Source of the DNA: Lutibacter sp. UBA4458
Lineage (GTDB): Bacteria > Bacteroidota > Bacteroidia > Flavobacteriales > Flavobacteriaceae
Direction of reading: 5' to 3'
Assembly (NCBI GenBank): GCA_002390165.1
Contig: DGOU01000042.1
Span: forward strand, 1,252-10,807
DNA length: 9,556 bases
Below are positions 1-8,300 of the stretch, in pieces (within the stretch, counting starts at the first letter, position 1; the number at the start of each line of letters is the position of its first letter). Below the pieces are notes generated by a model that was not told where the DNA came from, did not search any database, and was given only the letters and a program-made list of their open reading frames with translations. A program made the translations under genes and the position numbers.

Positions 1-45
1 AACTTAACAACAAAAGCAGCTCAAACTGCAGAAATTCAACCGTAA
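1..45 (+). CDS. 3' end of an unidentified upstream gene (partial)
   Basis: Reading from base 1 gives 14 codons and a TAA stop at 43-45, with C-terminal residues NLTTKAAQTAEIQP. This frame ends just before the next gene; frame 2 stops at once, and frame 3 would run into the GH65 gene. The tail matches no family I can name. GH65 genes in flavobacteria often sit beside beta-phosphoglucomutase, alpha-amylase or a sugar transporter, so one of these is plausible from context only. The 30-base gap to the GH65 start and the lack of a visible promoter in it suggest co-transcription. Confidence 0.5.
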   Translation, partial: NLTTKAAQTAEIQP

Positions 46-75
46 AACTTTACTTAATAATTAAAACATACAATA

Positions 76-2331
76 ATGAACAATTGGAGTTTAATAGATA
101 CAAATTTTGAAGAATCTTATCAATTAAAAGAAACGCTTTATAGTACTGCAAACGGTTATCTTGGCGTTCGTGGAAGTTTTGAAGAAGGAGTGTCAAATAA
201 TATTCCTAGTGTTAGAGGAATTTACATAAATGGATTTTATGAAAGTGAAGAAATTGTTTATGGTGAAAAGCTTCATGGATTTCCAGATAGAAGTCAAAGT
301 ATTTTAAATGTAATTGATACTCAGGAAATAATTATTAAAATAAATGGAGAAAAATTTTCTCTTTTTTCAGGAAAAGTATTGTTTTATAAAAGAATATTAA
401 ATGCCAAAACTGGTATTGTAACAAGAACTATTGAATGGGAATCTCCTAAAAAAGAAATTGTTAAATTAGTATTTAAAAGATTGGCATCTTTTGAACAATT
501 AGAACTTTTTTTAATAAATTGTAGCATAGAAGCTGTTAATTTTGAAGGTGAAATAGAAGTTCTTTCCATTATAAATGGCGATGTTTCTAATATAGTTTCA
601 AGTGATGATCCACGGGTTGGTACTGCCAATGCAAAAGCATTATCCGTTATAGAAATGACCGTGGATAATAACGCCTCGTTTATTGAGGCAAAAACGAAAC
701 ATTCTAATTTAAAAGTAGTAGGTGGTATTTCTCACCAATTTCCATCCAATTTTACGGAAACTATTCAAAAAGATAAAGATAAATTCACGCATATTTTTAA
801 AGGAAATATTAAACAAGGTGCTTCTATTAATTTTACAAAATTTGCCGTTTATACCGATACTAATAGACATCCTAATGAGCTTAAGGAAAATCAATCCATA
901 ATAAGATCTGTAATTAAAAATTCTTTTAATTATTATGTTGATTTACAAAAAAAATATTTAGATGACTTTTGGGAATTTGCAGATGTTAAAATTGAAGGAG
1001 ATAATGAAATGCAACAAGGATTACGATTTAATCTTTTTCATCTTGTACAATCTGTAGGTAAAGATCGTTGGAGTAATATTTCTGCAAAAGGGCTTTCAGG
1101 TGAAGGTTATGAAGGACATTATTTTTGGGATACAGAAATTTATATTTTTCCTTTCTTTTTGTTTACTAATCCAAAATTTGCAAAAAATTTATTAAACTAT
1201 CGATTTAATATTTTAGATTTTGCTAGAAAAAGAGCACGACAAATGGGACATAATATTGGAGCTTTATATCCTTGGCGTACCATAGCAGGAGATGAATGCT
1301 CTCCTTTTTTTCCTGCAGGAACCGCTCAATATCATATTAATGTAGATATTGCTTATTCTATCATTCAATATTATAAAGTTACGGATGATTTAGATTTTAT
1401 GGCAAACAAAGGATTGGAAATGTTAATTGAAATTGCAAGGTTAATGTTCCATATTGGTCATTTTAGAGATAGTGATAATAAGTTTTGTATTGATGATGTA
1501 ACTGGACCAGATGAATACACGTGTATTGTAAATAATAATTATTACACTAATGTGTTAACCAAAAATTTATTCACAGAAATTTCAGAAATATATAACAATG
1601 TAAAATCTAAACATGAAAATATTTTGAATTCTGTATTAGAAAAATTACAATTTCAAAATAGTGAATTAACCAATTTTTCTAAAGCAGGTAAAGCCATGTT
1701 TTTACCTTTTGATGAAAAAAGAAATTTACATCCACAGGACGATAGTTTTTTCAATAAAAAAGTTTGGGATTTTGAAAACACACCTAAAGAAAATTACCCA
1801 TTATTGTTAAATTATCATCCATTAACTTTATATCGTCATCAAGTTTGTAAACAAGCAGATACTATTTTAGGGCACTTTTTAATGGAAAACGAGAGTAGCT
1901 TAGAAGCTATTAAAAACGACTATAATTATTATGAAAAAATAACCACGCATGATTCTTCGCTGTCCACTTGTATTTTTAGTATAATGGCAAACAGAATTGG
2001 AGAATATGATAAAGCGTATAATTATTTCATGAACACGGCAAGGTTAGATATTGATAATCTACATCATAATACAAAGGATGGTATTCATACCGCTTGTATG
2101 GGAGGCTCTTGGATGTCTATAGTGTTTGGTTTTGCAGGAATGCGGGTTGTAAATGGTAAATTAAATTTTCATCCACATTTACCTAAAAATTGGACGAGCT
2201 TGTCTTTTAAAATAAACTTTAAGAATAGTATTTTAAAATGTAACCTTTCAGCTGATAATTTTGAAGTTTCTTTATTAACAGGTAATTCTATAGAAATTTT
2301 GGTAGATGACAATCCTATGATGATAAAATAA
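76..2331 (+). CDS. Glycoside hydrolase family 65 protein, probable disaccharide phosphorylase (maltose/kojibiose/trehalose/nigerose type)
   Basis: This 751-residue protein has the usual GH65 length and order: an N-terminal beta-sandwich (about 1-270), a linker helix region, an (alpha/alpha)6 barrel (about 310-680) and a small C-terminal beta domain (about 690-751). Visible family motifs are FWDTEIY (350-356), GDECSPFFPAGTAQYH (405-420), VTGPDEY (475-481), KQAD (592-595), THDSSLS (624-630) and GIHTACMGGSW (669-679). By family knowledge, Glu480 in VTGPDEY is the general acid, and the HDSSLS loop fits the phosphate-binding loop of the phosphorylases. The expected reaction is inverting phosphorolysis of an alpha-glucosyl disaccharide to beta-glucose 1-phosphate and glucose. 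No signal peptide is seen, so it should be cytoplasmic. The substrate cannot be read from the motifs. A hydrolase activity is less likely but possible, since a flavobacterial GH65 kojibiose hydrolase is known. The ATG at 76 is chosen because MNNWSLIDTNF is a normal family start. Confidence 0.9.
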   Translation: MNNWSLIDTNFEESYQLKETLYSTANGYLGVRGSFEEGVSNNIPSVRGIYINGFYESEEIVYGEKLHGFPDRSQSILNVIDTQEIIIKINGEKFSLFSGKVLFYKRILNAKTGIVTRTIEWESPKKEIVKLVFKRLASFEQLELFLINCSIEAVNFEGEIEVLSIINGDVSNIVSSDDPRVGTANAKALSVIEMTVDNNASFIEAKTKHSNLKVVGGISHQFPSNFTETIQKDKDKFTHIFKGNIKQGASINFTKFAVYTDTNRHPNELKENQSIIRSVIKNSFNYYVDLQKKYLDDFWEFADVKIEGDNEMQQGLRFNLFHLVQSVGKDRWSNISAKGLSGEGYEGHYFWDTEIYIFPFFLFTNPKFAKNLLNYRFNILDFARKRARQMGHNIGALYPWRTIAGDECSPFFPAGTAQYHINVDIAYSIIQYYKVTDDLDFMANKGLEMLIEIARLMFHIGHFRDSDNKFCIDDVTGPDEYTCIVNNNYYTNVLTKNLFTEISEIYNNVKSKHENILNSVLEKLQFQNSELTNFSKAGKAMFLPFDEKRNLHPQDDSFFNKKVWDFENTPKENYPLLLNYHPLTLYRHQVCKQADTILGHFLMENESSLEAIKNDYNYYEKITTHDSSLSTCIFSIMANRIGEYDKAYNYFMNTARLDIDNLHHNTKDGIHTACMGGSWMSIVFGFAGMRVVNGKLNFHPHLPKNWTSLSFKINFKNSILKCNLSADNFEVSLLTGNSIEILVDDNPMMIK

Positions 2332-2337
2332 GAGGTT

Positions 2338-2355
2338 AAATATAATTATATTTTT
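2338..2355 (+). terminator. AT-only palindrome with T-run after the GH65 stop; weak terminator candidate
   Basis: AAATATAATTATATTT (2338-2353) is a perfect 16-base palindrome starting seven bases after the GH65 stop, and the T's continue to 2355. The position suits a transcription end, but the stem contains no G or C and would be weak as an RNA hairpin. It could instead be a protein-binding dyad or chance in AT-rich DNA. Confidence 0.3.
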
Positions 2356-2389
2356 GAATGCATTCTCAGAGTTATAGATGTTACAGAGT

Positions 2390-2403
2390 GCTATAATTAT
2401 AGC
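2390..2403 (+). repeat. 14-base perfect palindrome upstream of the maeB promoter
   Basis: GCTATAATTATAGC reads the same on both strands and is followed by TTTT (2404-2407). Its centre lies 51 bases from that of the palindrome at 2338-2353, with which it shares the 10-base core TATAATTATA. It could be a weak terminator hairpin (GCTAT stem, AATT loop) for the GH65 transcript. It could equally be an operator: it ends about ten bases before the -33 element of the maeB promoter. The sequence alone does not separate these. Confidence 0.4.
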
Positions 2404-2413
2404 TTTTAATTCC

Positions 2414-2442
2414 TTGTTTATCATGTATTCTATTTATCTTTG
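2414..2442 (+). promoter_or_regulatory. Probable maeB promoter (Bacteroidota -33/-7 type)
   Basis: TTG (2414-2416) and TATCTTTG (2435-2442) are separated by 18 bases. This fits the known Bacteroidota primary-sigma consensus of a TTG-containing -33 element and TAnnTTTG at -7. Transcription would start near 2449-2450, giving a leader of about 20 bases before the maeB ATG at 2469. There is no strong Shine-Dalgarno sequence in the leader, as is normal in this phylum. Confidence 0.65.
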
Positions 2443-2468
2443 TTAGATATTTCACAAAAGATATAAAT

Positions 2469-4745
2469 ATGAGTAATTCTAAAAAACGAAGCGAAGCTTT
2501 ATTGTACCACGAAAAACCTACTCCAGGAAAAATTGAAGTAATACCAACTAAAAAATACGCAACTCAAAAAGATTTATCTTTGGCCTATTCTCCAGGCGTT
2601 GCAGAACCTTGTTTGGAAATAGAAAAAAACCCAGATGATGTTTATAAATACACTGCAAAAGGAAATTTAGTAGCTGTAATTTCAAACGGAACAGCTGTTT
2701 TAGGATTGGGTGATATTGGCGCTATGGCAGGTAAACCTGTTATGGAAGGAAAAGGATTGCTTTTTAAAGTGTTTGCAGATATTGATGTTTTTGATATAGA
2801 AGTAGATACTCATGATGTTGATAAATTTATTGAAACCGTTAAAAATATCTCCCCAACATTTGGAGGAATTAATTTAGAAGATATTAAAGCTCCTGAAGCT
2901 TTTGAAATTGAAAGAAGGTTAAAAGAAGAATTGGATATTCCAATTATGCACGATGACCAACATGGTACAGCAATTATTTCTTCTGCTGCATTAATTAATG
3001 CCTTAGAGATTTCTAATAAAAAAATTGAAGATGCCAAAGTAGTGGTTAGTGGAGCCGGAGCAGCAGCAATATCCTGCTCAAGGTTATATAAAAAAATAGG
3101 TATAAAAGACGAAAACATAGTAATGTGTGATAGTAAAGGCGTTATCAGAAAGGATAGAACGAATTTATCTGTACAAAAATCTGAATTCGCAACTTCTAGA
3201 GATTTACATACTTTAGAAGAAGCTATGGTAAATGCCGATGTGTTTTTAGGCTTATCAAGAGGGGGATTAGTAACGCCTGAAATGTTAAAATCTATGACGC
3301 AACATCCAATAGTATTTGCTTTAGCAAATCCTGATCCAGAGATAGAATATGAAGTAGCAATTAAAGCTAGAGAAGATATTATTATGGGTACTGGTAGATC
3401 AGATTACCCAAATCAAGTAAATAATATTTTAGGATTTCCTTATATTTTTAGAGGGGCATTAGATGTTAGAGCGACGGGAATTAATGAAGAAATGAAATTA
3501 GCTGCGGTGTATGCTTTGGCAGAGTTAACCAAACAACCTGTTCCAGAACAGGTAATTAAAACCTACAATGTTAAAAATATTGAATTTGGAAAAGATTATA
3601 TTATTCCAAAGCCATTTGACCACCGTTTAATTACAGAAATTCCACCTGCAGTTGCAAAAGCAGCTATGGATTCTGGAATAGCTAAAGAACCAATTAAAGA
3701 TTGGGATGCTTATAAAGATTCTTTAGCCCAACGTTTAGGAACCGGTAATAAGTTTATGCGCATGCTAATTGGAAGAGCTAAATCTGATCCAAAATCTATC
3801 ATTTTTGCAGAGGCTGATCATTTAAGCGTGCTGAAAGCAGCTCAAATTGTATATGAAGATGGTATAGGAAAACCAATTTTAATGGGTAATAAAACTATTA
3901 TTCATGAATTGATGGAAGAAATTAAATTTGATGTCGATTTACAAATAATTGATCCAAAATCAGATGATGAAAATGAACGAAGAGAACGTTTTGCTAAAAT
4001 TTATTGGGAAAAGAGACAAAGAAAAGGAGTTACTTTAATTGATGCTTTAGGCTGGATGCGAGAACGAAATTATTTTGCAGCAATGATGGTAAATGAAGGA
4101 GAAGCTGATGCTTTAGTTACGGGTTATTCAAGAAGTTATCCTGCAGTTGCAAAACCAATGATTGAGTTAATTGGTAAAGCTAAGGGAGTTAGAAGAATTG
4201 CCGCAACTAACATCATGTTAACCAAAAGAGGTCCAATCTTTTTTTCTGATACAGCAATAAATATTGATCCAAATGCAGAAGAACTTGCTAATATTGGGTA
4301 CATGACTAGTTTAGCTATGAAAATGTTTGGTTTTGATCCTGTATTAGCAATGCTATCCTTCTCAAATTTTGGTTCATCAGATTCACTTTTAACCGATAAA
4401 ATTAACAAAGCAGTCGGAATTATGCATCGAAAATTCCCGAAAGTTGTAGTTGATGGTGAATTGCAGGCAGATTTTGCATTAAACTCAGAAATGTTAAAAG
4501 AAAAATTCCCATTTTCTAAATTAAATGGAAAAAATGTAAACGGTTTAATATTTCCAAATTTAGAAGCTGCAAATATTGGGTATAAATTAATGAAAGAATT
4601 TAATCAAATTGATTCTATTGGGCCAATAATTATGGGACTAAAAAAACCAGTACACATTATTCAATTAGGTGCAAGTGTTGATGAAATTGTTAATATTGCC
4701 ACAGTTGCAATTGTTCATGCTCAAGACATGGAGAAAAACAAATAA
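2469..4745 (+). CDS. maeB: Malic enzyme with C-terminal phosphotransacetylase-like domain (MaeB type)
   Basis: This 758-residue protein matches the long bacterial malic enzymes, which decarboxylate (S)-malate to pyruvate and CO2 while reducing NADP (or NAD). The catalytic half is residues 1 to about 420. It has YSPGVAEPC (40-48) with the catalytic Tyr40, GKPVMEGK (88-95) with the likely catalytic Lys95, and the metal ligands Glu137-Asp138 in NLEDIKAP and Asp162/Asp163 in MHDDQHGTA. The dinucleotide-binding glycines are in SGAGAAA (194-200), followed by ALANPDPE (284-291). Residues from about 430 to the end form a phosphate acetyl/butyryltransferase-like domain (for example [10 protein letters not shown], 445-454). 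In MaeB proteins this domain is usually not catalytic but regulatory, and acetyl-CoA inhibition is known for the family. NADP preference is inferred from the MaeB architecture only. The protein is cytoplasmic, linking the TCA cycle to pyruvate and NADPH. It has its own promoter just upstream. Confidence 0.95.
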   Translation: MSNSKKRSEALLYHEKPTPGKIEVIPTKKYATQKDLSLAYSPGVAEPCLEIEKNPDDVYKYTAKGNLVAVISNGTAVLGLGDIGAMAGKPVMEGKGLLFKVFADIDVFDIEVDTHDVDKFIETVKNISPTFGGINLEDIKAPEAFEIERRLKEELDIPIMHDDQHGTAIISSAALINALEISNKKIEDAKVVVSGAGAAAISCSRLYKKIGIKDENIVMCDSKGVIRKDRTNLSVQKSEFATSRDLHTLEEAMVNADVFLGLSRGGLVTPEMLKSMTQHPIVFALANPDPEIEYEVAIKAREDIIMGTGRSDYPNQVNNILGFPYIFRGALDVRATGINEEMKLAAVYALAELTKQPVPEQVIKTYNVKNIEFGKDYIIPKPFDHRLITEIPPAVAKAAMDSGIAKEPIKDWDAYKDSLAQRLGTGNKFMRMLIGRAKSDPKSIIFAEADHLSVLKAAQIVYEDGIGKPILMGNKTIIHELMEEIKFDVDLQIIDPKSDDENERRERFAKIYWEKRQRKGVTLIDALGWMRERNYFAAMMVNEGEADALVTGYSRSYPAVAKPMIELIGKAKGVRRIAATNIMLTKRGPIFFSDTAINIDPNAEELANIGYMTSLAMKMFGFDPVLAMLSFSNFGSSDSLLTDKINKAVGIMHRKFPKVVVDGELQADFALNSEMLKEKFPFSKLNGKNVNGLIFPNLEAANIGYKLMKEFNQIDSIGPIIMGLKKPVHIIQLGASVDEIVNIATVAIVHAQDMEKNK

Positions 4746-4751
4746 TTTCTT

Positions 4752-4759
4752 TACATTTG
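4752..4759 (+). promoter_or_regulatory. Isolated -7-like element upstream of ruvA
   Basis: TACATTTG in the 36-base maeB-ruvA gap fits TAnnTTTG exactly and would place a start near 4766, about 15 bases before the ruvA ATG. No TTG lies at the expected distance upstream; the nearest, at 4711-4713, is 38 bases away. If this is a promoter it is weak or needs an activator. Read-through from maeB is an equally good explanation for ruvA expression. Confidence 0.25.
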
Positions 4760-4781
4760 AACGTTTATTGTTTAATGTATC

Positions 4782-5363
4782 ATGATAACCCATATTAGAG
4801 GAAAATTAATAGAGAAAAATCCAACCTATGCCATTATTGAAACTAATGGCATAGGTTATTTTTTAAACATATCTTTAAATACCTTTTCTCAACTGCCAGA
4901 TAAAGAATCTGTTTTTTTATACACTTACCTATCCGTTAAGGAAGATTCCAATACGTTATTTGGTTTTATAGATAAAACAGAACGAGAAATTTTTAAATTA
5001 TTAATTTCCGTTTCAGGTGTTGGGCCAAGTATTGCCAGAACTATGTTGTCGTCTATGAGTACCGATGAGATTCAACAAGCAATTGGTTCAGGAGATGTTG
5101 CCACTATTCAATCTGTTAAAGGAATAGGTGCTAAAACCGCACAACGTGTTTTGGTAGATTTAAAAGATAAAATTTTAAAAACCTATATTGTTGATGAAGT
5201 TTCTGTTGCTTTAAACAATACGAATAAAAATGAAGCGTTATCTGCTTTAGAGGTTTTAGGGTTTTCTAAAAAACAATCAGAAAAAATTATCGATAAAATT
5301 TTAAAAGAAGACAATTCGTTAAGTGTTGCTCAATTAATTAAAAAAGCGCTGAAAATTTTATAG
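4782..5363 (+). CDS. ruvA: Holliday junction branch migration protein RuvA
   Basis: This 193-residue protein has all three RuvA domains at normal length. The N-terminal OB fold (about 1-62) includes MITHIRGKL and the acidic pin Glu54-Asp55, the counterpart of E. coli Glu55-Asp56. Two helix-hairpin-helix motifs follow: SVSGVGPSIA (76-85) and SVKGIGAKTAQRVL (111-124). After a variable linker (about 132-147), a small C-terminal helical domain (about 148-193) carries the ALEVLGFSKKQ pattern and is expected to contact RuvB. RuvA tetramers bind four-way DNA junctions and load the RuvB motor for branch migration in recombinational repair. ruvB and ruvC are not in the window. The ATG at 4782 is used because the family begins exactly with MI-x-x-I-x-GKL; the ATG at 4775 is out of frame. 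The gene ends in TAG three bases before the sprA start. An internal inverted repeat lies over codons 14-26. Confidence 0.96.
   Translation: MITHIRGKLIEKNPTYAIIETNGIGYFLNISLNTFSQLPDKESVFLYTYLSVKEDSNTLFGFIDKTEREIFKLLISVSGVGPSIARTMLSSMSTDEIQQAIGSGDVATIQSVKGIGAKTAQRVLVDLKDKILKTYIVDEVSVALNNTNKNEALSALEVLGFSKKQSEKIIDKILKEDNSLSVAQLIKKALKIL
4823..4864 (+). repeat. Perfect 14-bp inverted repeat plus T6, terminator-like, inside ruvA
   Basis: The left arm AACCTATGCCATTA (4823-4836) and right arm TAATGGCATAGGTT (4844-4857) are exact reverse complements around a 7-base loop, TTGAAAC. An A and six T's (4859-4864) follow, and AAAAA (4815-4819) precedes the left arm. The unit has the form of an intrinsic terminator readable in both directions, yet lies within codons 14-26 of ruvA. 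The repeat and T-run are seen directly; any effect on transcription is inference. A translating ribosome would be expected to keep the hairpin from forming. Confidence 0.5.
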
Positions 5364-5366
5364 AAT

Positions 5367-8300
5367 TTGAGAAAAACAAAATTTATAGTACCTGTATATT
5401 GGTTATTTTTTTTATTTATTATAACTGCTCAAGGAATAAAAGCACAAGCGGTTCCTGTATTTAAAAACACGGATACCACAAAAGTCGCCCACGATACAAT
5501 TTCTTTAAAATACCCTTTTAAAAATGATAAGGAAGGTGGTTTGTTTTTATCCGATCCTTCAAAAAAAGAAGTTTTTTACGATCCAGAATTAAAGCGTTAT
5601 GTAGTGGTTGAAAAAATAGGGGATTACAATATAAAGTATCCGCTATATATGACCCAAGAGGAATACAAAAACTATCGTTTAAAAAAGGATATGTTGGGGT
5701 ATTTTAAAACTAAAATTAGTTCATTAAACAGCAAAAAGAAAGGAAGCTCTGCAGCCCAAAAAAATTTATTACCAACGTATTATGTAAATTCTAATTTCTT
5801 TCAATCTGTTTTTGGCGGAAATACTATTGAAGTTAATCCTCAGGGTTCAGTTTTAGTTAAATTAGGAGGGTTGTATCAAAAAGTAGATAATCCTCAATTA
5901 TCAGAAAGAAATAGAAGTAGTTTTACTTTTGATTTTAATCAGGAAATTAATGCCAGTATAATGGCAAAAGTAGGAACCAGACTAAAAATAGGCGCGCAAT
6001 ACGATACGCAATCTACCTTCAATTTCCAAAACCAAATCAAATTAGAATATACACCAACAGAAGATGATATTCTTCAAAAAGTAGAAGTAGGTAATGTAAG
6101 TATGCCACTTAAAAATTCTTTAATTGTAGGCGCACAAAGTCTTTTTGGGGTTAAAACACAATTACAATTTGGTAAAACTACGGTAACCGGAGTTTTTGCA
6201 GAACAAAAATCTCAAACACGGTCAGTAGCCGCACAAGGAGGTTCAACAATTCAAGAATTTGAATTACGAACTACCGATTATGATGATAATAGGCATTTCT
6301 TCTTAGCTCAGTATTTTCGAGATAATTATAATACCGCTTTAAAAGATTATCCATTAATAAATAGTGCCGTAAATATTACTAAAGTTGAAGTATGGATTAC
6401 CAATAGAAATTCCATAACAACCGATGTTAGAAATATTGTTGGATTGGCAGATTTAGGAGAAGGAAATCCTAACAATATTGGGCCAGCAAATGTTACTCCT
6501 GTTCCAGGAGAAGTGTTACCATCAAATACGGCTAATAATTTATCTTCTATTTTAACAACCACAAATCCTGTTAGAAATATTGCAACAGTTAGTAATGGTT
6601 TGTCCCCTTATGCAATGCAACAAGGTAGAGATTATTCGGTATTAGAAAACGCAATAAAATTAAATCGAAGCGAATATACTATAAATCCACAATTAGGATA
6701 TATATCGTTAAATAGAAGATTAACAGATTCAGATGTTTTAGCAGTAGCTTATGAATATACAGTAAGTGGCGATTCCGAAGTGCATAGAGTTGGAGAATTT
6801 ACTAGTGATGGTATTATTGCTCCAGACAATATTGTGGTAAAATTATTACGAAGTGAAATTGTAAGTACTCAAATTCCAATGTGGAATTTAATGATGAAAA
6901 ATGTGTATTCTTTACAAACGTACAGAATGAATTCTGATGGATTTAGATTAGAATTGTTGTATGCAGATGATGCAACTGGAGTACAAATTAATGTATTACA
7001 AAACGCTCAAACACCAGGTGTTTCTGATAAAACGTTGTTAAACTTAACAGATATTGATAAACTCGATCAAAATCAAACCTATACCCCAGAAGGAGATGGT
7101 TATTTTGATTATGTAGAAGGAGCAACTGTTAATTCAGAAAAAGGATTTATTATTTTTCCTACGGTAGAACCTTTCGGTAAAGATTTACAGAATAAACTTA
7201 CTAACGCTGCAGATGATATTTATGTTTTTAATGAATTATATCAAAATACCCAAACAGGTGTAAAAAACAATTACCAACAAAAAGATAAATACATAATAAA
7301 AGGATATTTTAAATCTGAAAGCGCAAATGGAATTCCATTAGGCGCGTTTAATGTTCCACAAGGCTCTGTTAGAGTTACAACTAGCGGTAGAGAATTAGTG
7401 GAAGGTGTTGATTATGTTGTGGATTATCAAATGGGTAGAGTTCAAATTGTCAATCCTAGTTTAGAAGCTTCAAACGCCCCAATTGAAGTATCTGTAGAAA
7501 ATAATGCAACTTTTAATTTACAAACTAAAAGGTTTACGGGAATAGATATAGAACATAAATTTTCGGATAAATTTATTGCAGGCGTAACCCTTTTAAATTT
7601 AAATGAAAAACCAATTACGCAAAAAGCATTGTTTGGTCAGGAACCTATTAATAACACTATTTTTGGCTTAAATGCCACCTATAATACTGAAGTTCCAAAA
7701 CTTACAAAATGGGTAAATAAATTACCTAATATAGACACCGATGTTGCTTCTAATTTTTCTATTAGAGGTGATTTTGCTTACTTAAAGCCGGGTTCACCAA
7801 AACGAATTAGTTTAGATGGAGAGGCAACTTCTTATATTGATGATTTTGAAGGTTCTCAAATTCCGTTAGAATTAAAATCTATTCTACAATGGCAAATGTC
7901 AAGTACACCACAATATCAAACGCAGTTCGATTTAAATGGAAGTGCTACAGATTTATCTTATGGTTATAAAAGAGCTAGATTAGCTTGGTATGTAATTGAT
8001 CCATTATTTTATGGAGGTTCTTCCTTAAAACCTGGCAATATTAGCAATGATGAATTGTCAAGAGATGAGGTTAGAAGAATTAGATTTGAAGAATTATTTC
8101 CTAATCAAGATTTAGATTTAACGCAATCTACTATTGTTAGAACATTAGATTTAGCTTATTTTCCAAACGAAAGAGGAAGTTATAATTACGATACAAATAA
8201 TGTTGGTGCAGACGGTAAATTTACCGATCCAGAAGATCGTTGGGCAGGTATTACTAGAGCTTTAACAACTACAGATTTTGAACAATCTAATATAGAATAT

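Noticed and set aside
669..685. Short inverted repeat GCCTC/GAGGC inside the GH65 gene
   Set aside because: The stem is only five base pairs with no T-tract; this is expected by chance in a gene of this size.
384..894. Minus-strand open frames of 61-81 codons opposite the GH65 gene
   Set aside because: They lie wholly inside a well-supported gene, show no recognisable motifs, and are expected shadows in AT-rich coding DNA.
2349..2356. TATTTTTG as a -7 promoter element right after the GH65 gene
   Set aside because: It fits TAnnTTTG, but there is no TTG at 17-23 bases upstream (the nearest is 47 away), and it lies in a T-run where such matches are common. The element at 2435-2442 is better placed.
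2810..3118. Minus-strand open frame of 102 codons opposite maeB
   Set aside because: It is antisense to the conserved malic enzyme core (metal- and cofactor-binding region). Its Ser/Ile/Leu-rich composition is what the reverse complement of such a gene gives.
4136..4408. Minus-strand open frame of 90 codons opposite the phosphotransacetylase-like domain
   Set aside because: It looks hydrophobic, but this follows from the complement of conserved codons; no start signal or family match is seen.
5352..5388. Near-repeat AAAATTTTATAG / AAAATTTATAG across the ruvA-sprA junction
   Set aside because: The two copies differ in length and are made of A/T runs common throughout the window, so a functional repeat cannot be supported.
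6347..6562. Minus-strand open frame of 71 codons inside sprA
   Set aside because: The sprA frame is continuous and carries family motifs on both sides, so this is a shadow.
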